Of a DNA stretch of 44,017 nucleotides, positions 10,101-17,376 are shown one piece after another (position 1 is the first letter of the stretch; every line of letters starts with the position of its first letter). The notes beneath the pieces were generated by a model that made no database searches, was not told the DNA's origin, and saw only the letters and a list, made by a program, of their open reading frames with translations. Origin of the DNA: G963674505 sp964575975 (lineage in GTDB: Bacteria; Desulfobacterota; Desulfobacteria; Desulfobacterales; SKZT01). Position numbers and translations under genes: made by a program. The stretch is taken from the NCBI GenBank assembly GCA_964575975.1, contig CAZNTU010000020.1, positions 1 to 44,017 of the forward strand. Reading direction: 5' to 3'.

Positions 10101-10902
10101 AGAACGCGGTTCCAAGGACATGTATGCCGGTTTGTTGCCGTTGGACGAAGAGACCGTCCGGCGATATACCATCCACTTCCATAAACCGTTGTTCGTCGAC
10201 CATCTGGAATTGGACGGGACTGTGGGCGTGCAGCCCCCTTTGCTTTACGATCTGGCTTTCGACGGCAGCCTGTGGAAGGAGGAACGCGGATGCAGCGTTT
10301 CTTTGTCGCTGTACGACACAGCCGGAGAAAATTTTAACGATCCAAAGATACTCGCTCAGACAGTAAAATATTTAAGGGTTGCCTCGGGTATCATTTTTTT
10401 GGTGGATCCCCTCCAGTGCGCTACCGTGCGAAACAATTTCCCCGAACATATCAAACTTCCAGACCTGGATCCCACGGCCGATCCCCTGGCGATTATCCGC
10501 CGTGTTCTGGAAGAACTTCAAAAAGCCGGCATATTGCCGGATGACAAGCAACCGATAGACAAGCCGGTGGCCGTGGTTTTGACCAAGTGCGACGAACTGC
10601 AAAAATACGGGCTGATTCCGGAGAATCGGCTCTGGACCATGGACGAGCGTCATGTAGGTCGATTTCGCAGGGATATTCACGAGGACATGAGCGGCATTAT
10701 GGGGGAATACATGCAAAAATTCAATCCTGCGGCCTATAAGCAAATTGTTCAGCGATTTCCCCAGCATGCGTTTTTCGGAGTATCGGCCACCGGTTGCGCT
10801 TCGGACGAAGGATTGTTTCCGTTTATTTCGCCGTGGCGCGTCGTCGATCCGCTTTTTTGGTTGCTTTCGGAACTCGGGGTCATTCCGGTGGAAGACGATT
10901 GA
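7132..10902 (+). CDS. Multi-FN3 zinc-ribbon GTPase with degenerate J-like N-terminus
   Basis: This 1256-residue protein starts 14 bases after the third Hsp70, with a purine-rich site (TAGGAG) upstream. Residues about 20-90 are helical and follow the layout of a J-domain (two long helices around an 'LNNPTPD' loop, without the HPD motif); this is tentative. Residues about 155-850 form a series of fibronectin-III/Ig-like repeats, each with the 'Y.Y.V.A' final strands. CPFC (895-898) and CPVC (949-952) form a split zinc ribbon. A P-loop NTPase follows: GAKHSGKS (972-979), YDTAG (1061-1065) and TKCD (1151-1154), the layout of a TRAFAC-type GTPase. From memory it resembles the double-GTPase class found beside GAP1 proteins. 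No signal peptide or membrane segment is seen, so the FN3 array is probably cytoplasmic. Confidence 0.88.
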   Translation: MATNMAPSTQSTTARNVIDMFGELNLPVCEDKATIEEVVKKSRNRYLKDLNNPTPDIRDKAKNWFSCVDLLQRNSDQLLDIVYNAFEATNDKTIRAFLASGTREVTKEMMEDFRENAIHSYCTRPDLAERFVDRYMKARNLRVGTSLVPTELIAAFKAVSRADRIDLSWKKPDKDFESVEIQRQDTRNGLCEVVYHGAGEGFVDTAADIGVWYVYRAHTINKNFKSKDFVSAPDRAIRLVEVSKQTAEWKDGKVHVSWEPSAGSTAAIVFRREGGEPVLRRGGGKPSPETMSTQPVFEGAGNSFTDGEVTEGATYHYLIVSQFGSDLFSNGVTVQVSIPKAPPSPEWLKAAYRMQGTENVVKLEWPAVKESANVVYLLVRRDGGTHAASPEDGLRVAETDQLGFLDSDAIKPDRRYAYDVIKPGRRYAYTVFARAGELYSRVGANGPPVDVVPDVSNLKAVSSDRTVELTWNNPPDVKGIAIRRRLEPPKNILDGERIKLSGPDSAKDTGLINDRASHYLVCCVYRTEGNATVVSRGVRISATPVRMPDPVLSLNVALTGLEVSIGWPDGDYGGTVAIFRSKRPHGLLVGNLLGYSEFKERLRSIDADPVSTVRENMIIDTGPMVEKPYYSSFTVSNNKIAAVGETGYCVANPDVDKLTVVQNRDGVVLTWDWPAGCRGATVARKTGGWPSGPSDPQATSVTVTKPDYLEAGGKYKQTLRNKGHYFYIVYAQATAKKGTEYATGGATGCRKDVHWRPWTILKYRLPKGPDRRDKNFIRLTWGIENPHPDFAGFLLVADQDNIPQGADDGVELFRWTPENGDFEGLHEARVPLEPVKKAGWPHFYCKLMVLDPLQAAHTLIVHPDICEQITPGRNLTVGKIVKRADLLKTPRSVVCPFCLDAFPVEKMLFAPSGGGPPVQGVRNWWDRLRNRPVRPPKDKAKGAMTHKICPVCKRELHASAGVQKSLIVGMVGAKHSGKSHYVASLVHQLGERGSKDMYAGLLPLDEETVRRYTIHFHKPLFVDHLELDGTVGVQPPLLYDLAFDGSLWKEERGCSVSLSLYDTAGENFNDPKILAQTVKYLRVASGIIFLVDPLQCATVRNNFPEHIKLPDLDPTADPLAIIRRVLEELQKAGILPDDKQPIDKPVAVVLTKCDELQKYGLIPENRLWTMDERHVGRFRRDIHEDMSGIMGEYMQKFNPAAYKQIVQRFPQHAFFGVSATGCASDEGLFPFISPWRVVDPLFWLLSELGVIPVEDD
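8359..8424 (+). repeat. In-frame tandem duplication of 11 codons inside an FN3 repeat
   Basis: Two adjacent 33-base units (8359-8391 and 8392-8424) encode IKPDRRYAYDV and IKPGRRYAYTV. The units differ at only a few bases. Since a normal FN3 domain has one such 'Y.Y.V' strand, one copy is an insertion within the domain. The sequence identity suggests a recent event. Confidence 0.85.
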
Positions 10903-10942
10903 ACCTAAACTTATTCTTTTCCAACACACCAGGAGAAGCCGC

Positions 10943-13852
10943 ATGTCCATGGAACAGCTTTATTATACCGATCGTGCCCCGGGCAAAGGACTTGACCCGT
11001 CGAAAAGCGGATTTCAGATCGCCGCCTGCTCGCCGGGGATCGACGAGAACGGCCGAAACATCATCTCCCAAATATCCGAACATTACATGATTGTCGCGCG
11101 AACCATGGCTCCCAAGGAAGTCAAAGACCTTGAACTCCAGCTTAGGAAAGACCGTGTCAAGGTAGTGCCGGATTCTCTTCTGGAGGCCTTTCCGGAAGTT
11201 TGGAGCTACAGCCGCCTGGCCGACGACCGTTACGCTCTGACGAGGGTGGCCTATTGCGGCCTGGAACACAAAGGTCGGCCCGGGAATTTTTTTGCTCACA
11301 CCTTCACGTTCGACTCGCAGGAGCCTAGCCGGTTCGATCACAATCCATTGACCCTTGCCCGATCCGGATTGTTCAAATCCAAAGATTCATCGGAGTCCAC
11401 CATTCTTCCGCCCGTCACGGTCCCATCGGAAAAAGATGCGCCTATAACCGATCTTGCCCCGCTGAAGGCTTCGCCTTTCGCCGAAAAAGCCGGGGCCATG
11501 GCATTTGCCGCGATTCGGGCCTGTACCGGCGGCCCGCCCGTGGTCCTGTGTCTGCCCGGATGGCACGAGGCGGCGCCGCTGATCGAATCGATTCTGGCCC
11601 TGGTCCCGCCGGCGTTTCGGACGCGCATCCCCTTTTGCACCAACGAGAGCGATCTGCAGTGGAAGCCCGTCAACCAACCGGGCATCGCCGCCGACACCGA
11701 GTCCGCCAGCGGCATCGTTGCTCTCTGCGGACCGGACAGCGTCGCAAACCGTCTCCTGCCTTACGACTATGAAAAAAACTACGCGGTGTTCAATTTCAGG
11801 GACCAAAAGTTCAGCGACATGGGCACCCTTTCCGTTTACGCCAGATTTGCAGGCGAATGCGTCCGTTCCCGGACGCCGGAAAAGCTGGCTCTCCACCACA
11901 AACTGGCGGAACGTTTGGGATGCGCGCGGCGACCCGAGGCCTGGGATACGATCGTGAGCATGGTGCCGTTGCTCGGTCCCCGCACCGCTGTCGAGCCGCT
12001 GGCCGAAGGGACCCAAGCGCTTTTGTCGTTCCTGGAGAATTCGTCGGCCCCCCCGGAAACAGTCAAGACCGGTTTGGATCTGGTATGGAATCGCGTTCGA
12101 GTTCTGGGCGAAAGCGGTTTCGAGCGAATTGCCCGACCTTTTGCCCGGCTTCTCGACATGGCCTCCGAAAAAGAGGGCAGGCAATATTCGAAGGCAATTT
12201 GCGCCCTTGCTTCCGCCTCGCTGTCCTGCGGCGGCGCGCGGCAGGCGAACTATCTGCTCGATGCGGCCGGAAAATACCGTGGAACCATTCTACGCTATTT
12301 GAGAGAAAAAGCCATGACGGGCAGCTCCAAAGAAAAGGCTCGTTTCGACAATCCCGACGAGGCGAAGGCGTTTGCGAACCTTTTGGCCGAGGCTTTGACC
12401 CTCGACAAAATAGAGGACCTAGCTCCCTCGACGGTTCAAAACCTTCTGGAGCAAATGTTTCGCACGGCCCGCGGCATCGGCGAAACGGCCGACGCATGGT
12501 CCCGGTTGGCAGAGAAGGCGGTGAAACCGTTCTTCCGATCGCCATTGGAGCGGGACAGGATCGATCTGCTTCGAAAGCTGCAGGCGCATGTCCCGGCGGA
12601 TGTCTGCCCAGAAGGATTCGCTTGGCTCGTCCAACTGTTTCTGGAATCCGCCCGCCCTAAAGGGAAGGATCAGGTAGCCCTGGTGGCCGGTTTTGCTCGA
12701 AAGGCCCAACGATCAAACGAGTCGCGGATCGTTCGTGACGCATTGCTGGCTGCCGTCGATGCGCTGAATCCGAAACAGGAAAATCGCGCATGGATCAAGG
12801 GACGCGTGGCGGCCGATTTGTGGGACGAACCTGTCGCCGACGATTGGTTCTGTGCCTACCAGAACGCCATGAGAACCGTAAACGACCCGGTCCCTATCCA
12901 TGAAGGACTGGTCAAGTACGGCGCTTTTCCATTGCTGTCCAAAGAAATACTTGAAACGGTTTGCCCCTGGCAAGACGACCTCAGTCGGAGCGCCTTGGAA
13001 AAATACCGGCACCTGTTCGAAATGGCTCCCCGGGTGCTTGCGAACGTCAGCGAGGCGGTTTGCCGGAGGCTCTCATCCGCGTCGTTCGAGGACGAGGGCC
13101 TGGCGGTGGCCGAGGCATTGCTAACCGTTTGCGAGGGGCTCCCGGACAAGGGAAGCGGGCTGAAAAAACTGCGGGAGCGGATGTTGACCATAGTTCCCTT
13201 GGCATCGTTGTTTCCTAAAGCGCCCGCCTTCTTTAAAACCGCACCGTCGGATCTGTCCGACGAGGCGCAGCGGCGATGGCGCATTCTCGAATTTATGGGA
13301 AACATACGGGAAAATGCCGCCCCGACAGGCCGGCGCGTATCCGAATTTCCAAAGGACGATCCGGTCTGGCGCCAAGATATCGCCGCATTGCCGGCTGCGG
13401 AACGTCGGGACGTGGTTCGGTGGTGTCTGCAAACAAAAAAAATCGAGCTGTCTACTCCGAAAAAGGCCGCCGATTTGGTGGAACTGCTCGCTCCTATGGG
13501 AATGGACACCCCCTGCGATGTTCTCGAAATATGGACAACCGGTCTTGAAGCAACACAGGGGGACTCACCCTGGCCGCATGCGCTGACTGCCGTTTGCCGC
13601 CAAGTCCTGACAAATAAGGAGGCCGCACCCTTCTGGCCGTCCCTGCTCGACGCCATGATCGAGCAGGTAGATTTGCCGGTATTGAAGCGCTTCAACAAAA
13701 GCCTTCAGGCAAACACCCCGGCAAATCCAATGCAGCAGGAAAGAAAAGATCGCATACTTCAAACGGTTGCCTCGCGCCTTGAGCGAGAAGAATCTTCCAC
13801 CGGCTCCACGGTGAAAAAATTGATCTCGGGCTTTAAGCAGTTTTGGAAATGA
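10943..13852 (+). CDS. GTPase-associated protein 1-like (GAP1 N2-type) large helical protein
   Basis: The start is the ATG at 10943, preceded by AGGAGA at 10931; the frame is open further upstream but would overlap the GTPase gene. The 969-residue product begins 'MEQLYYTDRAPGKGLD' and continues 'GFQIAACSPGID', then 'VAYCGLEHKGRPGNFFAHT'. This is the pattern I remember for the N-terminal domain of GTPase-associated protein 1 (GAP1-N2), followed by a middle domain with 'VVLCLPGWHEAAPLIESIL'. Residues about 270-969 are alpha-helical, probably a solenoid. GAP1 proteins are reported as genomic partners of GTPases in predicted conflict systems, in line with the gene before it. The effector activity, if any, is not visible. 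This is the last gene of the operon, with a terminator about 45 bases on. Confidence 0.82.
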   Translation: MSMEQLYYTDRAPGKGLDPSKSGFQIAACSPGIDENGRNIISQISEHYMIVARTMAPKEVKDLELQLRKDRVKVVPDSLLEAFPEVWSYSRLADDRYALTRVAYCGLEHKGRPGNFFAHTFTFDSQEPSRFDHNPLTLARSGLFKSKDSSESTILPPVTVPSEKDAPITDLAPLKASPFAEKAGAMAFAAIRACTGGPPVVLCLPGWHEAAPLIESILALVPPAFRTRIPFCTNESDLQWKPVNQPGIAADTESASGIVALCGPDSVANRLLPYDYEKNYAVFNFRDQKFSDMGTLSVYARFAGECVRSRTPEKLALHHKLAERLGCARRPEAWDTIVSMVPLLGPRTAVEPLAEGTQALLSFLENSSAPPETVKTGLDLVWNRVRVLGESGFERIARPFARLLDMASEKEGRQYSKAICALASASLSCGGARQANYLLDAAGKYRGTILRYLREKAMTGSSKEKARFDNPDEAKAFANLLAEALTLDKIEDLAPSTVQNLLEQMFRTARGIGETADAWSRLAEKAVKPFFRSPLERDRIDLLRKLQAHVPADVCPEGFAWLVQLFLESARPKGKDQVALVAGFARKAQRSNESRIVRDALLAAVDALNPKQENRAWIKGRVAADLWDEPVADDWFCAYQNAMRTVNDPVPIHEGLVKYGAFPLLSKEILETVCPWQDDLSRSALEKYRHLFEMAPRVLANVSEAVCRRLSSASFEDEGLAVAEALLTVCEGLPDKGSGLKKLRERMLTIVPLASLFPKAPAFFKTAPSDLSDEAQRRWRILEFMGNIRENAAPTGRRVSEFPKDDPVWRQDIAALPAAERRDVVRWCLQTKKIELSTPKKAADLVELLAPMGMDTPCDVLEIWTTGLEATQGDSPWPHALTAVCRQVLTNKEAAPFWPSLLDAMIEQVDLPVLKRFNKSLQANTPANPMQQERKDRILQTVASRLEREESSTGSTVKKLISGFKQFWK

Positions 13853-13896
13853 AATGATACAGGCATCGAATGCCCCTATGGTCGAATACAAAAACA

Positions 13897-13940
13897 AAAG
13901 GCCCGGGAAAATCGCGTTTTCCGGGCCTTTTTGTTTTTGA
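13897..13940. terminator. Bidirectional intrinsic terminator between the chaperone-GTPase operon and the F0 operon
   Basis: A hairpin with arms at 13897-13912 and 13918-13933 (GC core GGCCCGGG against CCGGGCC, one bulged base) has a 5-base loop. On the + strand it runs into TTTTTGTTTTT, and on the - strand into TTTTGTTTTT. It lies between two convergent genes, so it probably serves both. Confidence 0.85.
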
Positions 13941-13952
13941 AAAAAACGCGTC

Positions 13953-14540
13953 TTAACTGGGCATGGCGTGTTCGATGTAATTTTGGACGAACCGTTGGCC
14001 GTCTTCTTCGGTAACCATCGAGGGGAGCCTTTCCAAGGCCTTGTCGAAGGCGACGTCGATCAGTTCCTTGCGGAATTTCTCGCGCGCCCGGATAATTTGA
14101 CTGTCGACCTTTCTTTTGGCCTCGGCAATCATGTATTGGCTTTGTTCCCGCGCTTCATCGACGAGTTGGGCTTTAAGGATTTCGCCCTGGGCGACGATCC
14201 GTTCTTTTACCGTCTTCAAGCGGTCCTCGCCCTCCTCGAGCAATTGCATCGATTCCTTGATTTTCGTTTCGGCCAGCTCCTTTTGTTCTTCGGCTTTCCT
14301 GATCTCTTTTTCCAGTTCGTACTTTCTACCCTCGAGAAAATCCTTCAGGGGAGTTTTAAGAAACTTGTACAACACGCCGAAGAGAATCAAAAAGTTGACC
14401 CACATCATGATAAGGTCGTAGGTCGGTCTCCACTCGGGAGCGCCTTCGGCCGCCGACGCGGGAAACGCGCAAATTGCCATGACTGCCAAGCCGAGACAGG
14501 CCGATCCGACGAACCTGCGGGTTGCGTTGTTTGTTTTCAT
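13953..14540 (-). CDS. atpF: F-type ATP synthase subunit b
   Basis: This is subunit b of the F0 sector, the peripheral stalk that connects the a subunit to F1. The 195-residue protein has a signal-like hydrophobic N-terminus ending AFPASA (about 10-32) before the true membrane helix (about 45-62, 'WVNFLILFGVLYKFL'), then a long charged coiled coil to the C-terminus. A cleavable-looking leader on b is unusual compared with E. coli but I believe it recurs in deltaproteobacteria. The ATG overlaps the stop of the b' gene by one base (TGATG), behind GGAGG, so I chose it over the TTG one codon earlier. It is the last gene of the operon. Confidence 0.93.
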   Translation of the reverse strand: MKTNNATRRFVGSACLGLAVMAICAFPASAAEGAPEWRPTYDLIMMWVNFLILFGVLYKFLKTPLKDFLEGRKYELEKEIRKAEEQKELAETKIKESMQLLEEGEDRLKTVKERIVAQGEILKAQLVDEAREQSQYMIAEAKRKVDSQIIRAREKFRKELIDVAFDKALERLPSMVTEEDGQRFVQNYIEHAMPS

Positions 14541-14992
14541 CAAGCCAGCCTCCGTTCCAGGACCTTTTCCATGATTTGAACGACCAGAATTTCGGATTCC
14601 TTTTCCATGGATTTTCTGGCCTCCTCAAGCTGCGCGCTGACTTCCGCCTGCGCTTTCGCCCTCATGTCTTCGATCTGGTCCTTGGCTTCCTTGAAGATTT
14701 CCGTCGCCTGTCGGTCGCCAGCGGCTTCCAGTTCGCTTCTAATGGAGAAGGCCTCGTCTTTTACGGCTTTTTCATTTTTCCTGAGCATCCTCTTGACGTT
14801 GTCCAGCTCTTCCTCGGCCTTTAAGACCTCCTTCTGCATGCCTTGAATATGCTCGTTTCTCTCGTCCATGACGGACAAAAGAGGCTTGAACATGATTCGG
14901 TTGATGACGAAGAGAAAGATCAAAAAGGAACCGAGCTGTACAAACAAGGTCTCGTTGATGCTTATCAGGGCAATGTTGCTGATAATTTCCAT
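14540..14992 (-). CDS. F-type ATP synthase subunit b' (second b-like subunit)
   Basis: This 150-residue protein has one N-terminal membrane helix (about 15-33, 'LFVQLGSFLIFLFVINRIMF') followed by 'KPLLSVMDERNEHI', the typical b/b' entry into the coiled coil. The remainder is heptad-like and charged. It forms a heterodimeric peripheral stalk with the b subunit encoded immediately downstream, as in photosynthetic bacteria and many Desulfobacterota. The start is the ATG at 14992; the ribosome-binding site is weak. The stop codon overlaps the start of atpF. Confidence 0.92.
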   Translation of the reverse strand: MEIISNIALISINETLFVQLGSFLIFLFVINRIMFKPLLSVMDERNEHIQGMQKEVLKAEEELDNVKRMLRKNEKAVKDEAFSIRSELEAAGDRQATEIFKEAKDQIEDMRAKAQAEVSAQLEEARKSMEKESEILVVQIMEKVLERRLA

Positions 14993-15030
14993 TTGAAATA
15001 TCCGTTTTTTATCGTGTCGTTAAAAGCGTT

Positions 15031-15276
15031 TTAGACGACGAACAAGAGCAAAAGGGCGACAACCAGAGAATAGATGCCCGTGGACTCGGAAACGGCCTGG
15101 CCTACCAGCATGGTACGGGTCAGCAAACCGGCTTCCTGGGGGTTTTTTCCGATGGCTTCGCAAGTTTTCGCGGCGGCCATACCCTCGCCAACGCCAGGTC
15201 CGATCGCGCCGAGTCCCATGGCAATGCCTGCTCCCAAATAAGCTGCTGCTTTGACGATATCTGCTCCTTCGATCAT
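15031..15276 (-). CDS. atpE: F-type ATP synthase subunit c (single hairpin, two-carboxylate site)
   Basis: This 81-residue hairpin protein forms part of the rotor ring. Helix 1 has GAIGPGVGEGMAA with Glu31, and helix 2 has GQAVSESTGIYSLV with Glu64, Ser65 and Tyr69. Aligned to the Na+-binding c subunit of Ilyobacter tartaricus, these match Gln32 (here Glu), Glu65, Ser66 and Tyr70. A Glu/Glu pair in a Ser/Tyr context is known from the Na+-driven Fusobacterium nucleatum ring, so Na+ coupling is a reasonable inference. A good Shine-Dalgarno (AGGAGG) lies about 8 bases before the ATG. The fused four-hairpin c gene lies 42 bases upstream. Confidence 0.96.
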   Translation of the reverse strand: MIEGADIVKAAAYLGAGIAMGLGAIGPGVGEGMAAAKTCEAIGKNPQEAGLLTRTMLVGQAVSESTGIYSLVVALLLLFVV

Positions 15277-15318
15277 TTCAATAACCTCCTAATTAATTAG
15301 ATGCTAAAAAAAACAAAC

Positions 15319-16293
15319 TTAAACGACAAAAATCAAGCACAAGCTCACAACCATGGCGTAGATAGCCGTGGATTGCGATACTGCCTGTCCTACCAACATG
15401 ATTCTCATGAGATCGCCGGAATATTGCAGGTTCCGAGCGACCCATCTCACCGCGCCTTCGGCCGCCTGACCGTTTCCGATGCCGGGGCCGATTCCTCCGA
15501 ATCCCGTGGAGATACCAGCCGCTATAAGTCCTGCCGACGCCGCCATGGTGGTCGATTCGGGGAAAGTTTTGAACATGAGGACGAAACTGATTAAAAGGCC
15601 GAAAATCGAGGGCGTTTGCGCTACCGCCTGGCCCACGAGCATGGTGGTTGTAACGGGACCGATGCTTTCGGGGTTTCTCGAGACGCCTTCGCAGCTGGCG
15701 CCCGCCGCGAAACCTCCTCCCATTCCTGAACCGATAGCGGCTAGGCCCGTGCTGAGTCCGGCGCCAATGATGGCCGCCCAGGTCGGAAAAAGAGGGGCGT
15801 TTTCAAATCTGAAGAAAATAAGCATCAGGGAGACAACCATGGCGAAAATCGCGGGAGTTTGGCAAACAGCCGATCCGATCAGCATATTGGTGGTCAGTCG
15901 GTTGCCCATGGCTGGCTGCCTTTCCAATCCGAGGCACGCCTGGCCTCCCGGAAGACCCGAGCCGATGCCGGACCCCATCGCTCCGAAACCCATGCAAATT
16001 CCGGCCCCTAAAAGAGACGCCGCTTGCAAATAACTGGCGTCCGGAACGCTGTAGAACAACAACAGGATCGAGACGACAAGCGCGAAAATCGACGCCGACT
16101 CGGCGATAGCCTGTCCCACCAGCATGGATTTGAAAATGTCGCCCGACATTTGAGGATTACGGGATACCGCCGTGTTCGCTTGCGCCGCCGTGTATCCCTC
16201 GCCAATAGCCGCGCCGATGGCGCCCAGCCCCATGGCCAAGCCGCCGCCGCTGAACGCGGCCACACTTACCCAAGTATGAACGTCGTTTATCAT
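15319..16293 (-). CDS. Fused four-hairpin ATP synthase c subunit with one ion-binding carboxylate
   Basis: This 324-residue protein is four c-subunit hairpins in series (about 1-80, 81-161, 162-241, 242-324), eight membrane helices in all. Each has the Gly-rich helix 1 and the 'MLVGQA' entry of helix 2. The ion-site residue in helix 2 is Glu65 in repeat 1 but Gln145, Gln226 and Gln307 in repeats 2-4. The helix-1 partner is Glu32 in repeat 1, then Ser112, Gly193 and Asn274. Only the first hairpin should therefore carry an ion. Acetobacterium woodii has a fused c with one site per two hairpins; one site per four is more extreme. The gene starts 3 bases after atpB and precedes the single-c gene. 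Four fused repeats in an F-type operon are rare to my knowledge. Confidence 0.95.
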   Translation of the reverse strand: MINDVHTWVSVAAFSGGGLAMGLGAIGAAIGEGYTAAQANTAVSRNPQMSGDIFKSMLVGQAIAESASIFALVVSILLLFYSVPDASYLQAASLLGAGICMGFGAMGSGIGSGLPGGQACLGLERQPAMGNRLTTNMLIGSAVCQTPAIFAMVVSLMLIFFRFENAPLFPTWAAIIGAGLSTGLAAIGSGMGGGFAAGASCEGVSRNPESIGPVTTTMLVGQAVAQTPSIFGLLISFVLMFKTFPESTTMAASAGLIAAGISTGFGGIGPGIGNGQAAEGAVRWVARNLQYSGDLMRIMLVGQAVSQSTAIYAMVVSLCLIFVV

Positions 16294-16296
16294 CGC

Positions 16297-16971
16297 TTAC
16301 TTCACCTGCACTGAAATATATACAACGGTCAACATTGTAAAAACGAATGCTTGAATAGCACCCACGAAAAGCCCGAAAAACGCGATCAGCAGCGGCGGCA
16401 GCACCAAGTTGAACACCAGGTAGCTGACCACCAGGATGATGATCGATCCCCCCATGATATTTCCGAAAAGACGGAAAGAGATGGACACGATCTTCGAAAG
16501 CTCGCCGATTACGTTCAGCGGGGCCATCAAAAAGATCGGTTCGCAGTACTCCTTCAAGTAGCGTTTGATGCCCTTGCTCTTGATACCGGCCGTGTGGGCG
16601 ATGAAAAAGCCCATGACTCCAAGGCTCAACGGGGTGTTCAAATCCTTGGTGGGCTCGTGCATGTGCGGAAACATTCCGATCCAGTTGCAGAGCAAAAGGA
16701 ACATGAACAACGCTGTGATCAACGGCGCGTATTTCTTCGCCAATTCCTTGTCCAACGCGTCCTCGGTGAGCGAGTAAAGCTGTGAAACGATCATCTCGCC
16801 CAACACCTGAAGAGTCCCGGGCCGCACGCTCCGGTTCTTGGAGGAGTAGAAGCCGAATGCCAGCAACACGGCGATAACGATCCATGTCATCAGCACGACT
16901 TCCAAATTGATGGTGATGTTGTGCCCCATCACCGGAATGATAAGTTGGTGAATCCTTCCTAGTTCTCCCAT
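16297..16971 (-). CDS. atpB: F-type ATP synthase subunit a
   Basis: This is the a subunit, the stator channel against which the c ring turns. The 224-residue protein has about five to six hydrophobic helices. It contains the essential arginine helix 'SISFRLFGNIMGG' and the 'MFLLLCNWIGMFPH' helix, with the C-terminal helix 'GAIQAFVFTMLTVVYIS'. It sits between atpI and the fused c gene, in the usual I-B-E order. The length is normal for the family. The ATG at 16971 begins the conserved 'MGELGRIHQLIIPVMGH', and its ribosome-binding site is modest. Confidence 0.96.
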   Translation of the reverse strand: MGELGRIHQLIIPVMGHNITINLEVVLMTWIVIAVLLAFGFYSSKNRSVRPGTLQVLGEMIVSQLYSLTEDALDKELAKKYAPLITALFMFLLLCNWIGMFPHMHEPTKDLNTPLSLGVMGFFIAHTAGIKSKGIKRYLKEYCEPIFLMAPLNVIGELSKIVSISFRLFGNIMGGSIIILVVSYLVFNLVLPPLLIAFFGLFVGAIQAFVFTMLTVVYISVQVK

Positions 16972-16983
16972 AGGAATCTGCCT

Positions 16984-17376
16984 CTAAGTGTTTTTTCGAC
17001 GGGTTAACAAAAACGAACCTTTCAGATGATCCAAAAGAATCATCAATTGAACCATAAAAACTCCGACAATCGCTGCGCAGAGATTGAATTTGAGCGGATA
17101 CTTTACGCTCGCTGCAATGGGGATCGCCAAAAGCGCGTATCTGGCGAAGATCGAGACAATGGCGATCAGGAAAGCTTTCCTGCTGGACTTGCCTATCCGG
17201 TAGGGAAGCAACTCGCCCATTATCGCGAAATTCACGACGCTGAACAACGTCCCGAGGATCAACCCCTTCCCCACGGGAGCGTACCCAGCCGCGATCGCGA
17301 AAAACCCCGCGATAATGGCCGTGACCATAGACCTGGAACAATATTTCCTCTGAATCTCTCTTAATTCCCGAGTCAT
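16984..17376 (-). CDS. atpI: ATP synthase protein I (c-ring assembly factor)
   Basis: This 130-residue membrane protein has about four hydrophobic helices and a basic C-terminus. It fits the ATP synthase I family by size, topology and position directly ahead of atpB. AtpI assists assembly of the c ring in some bacteria. Here that ring would need to combine ordinary and four-fold fused c subunits. It overlaps atpZ by 4 bases (ATGA). Confidence 0.85.
   Translation of the reverse strand: MTRELREIQRKYCSRSMVTAIIAGFFAIAAGYAPVGKGLILGTLFSVVNFAIMGELLPYRIGKSSRKAFLIAIVSIFARYALLAIPIAASVKYPLKFNLCAAIVGVFMVQLMILLDHLKGSFLLTRRKNT

Noticed and set aside
10745..10942. Upstream extension of the GAP1-like gene
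   Set aside because: It would overlap the GTPase gene by about 160 bases; the ATG at 10943 has AGGAGA and begins the conserved domain.
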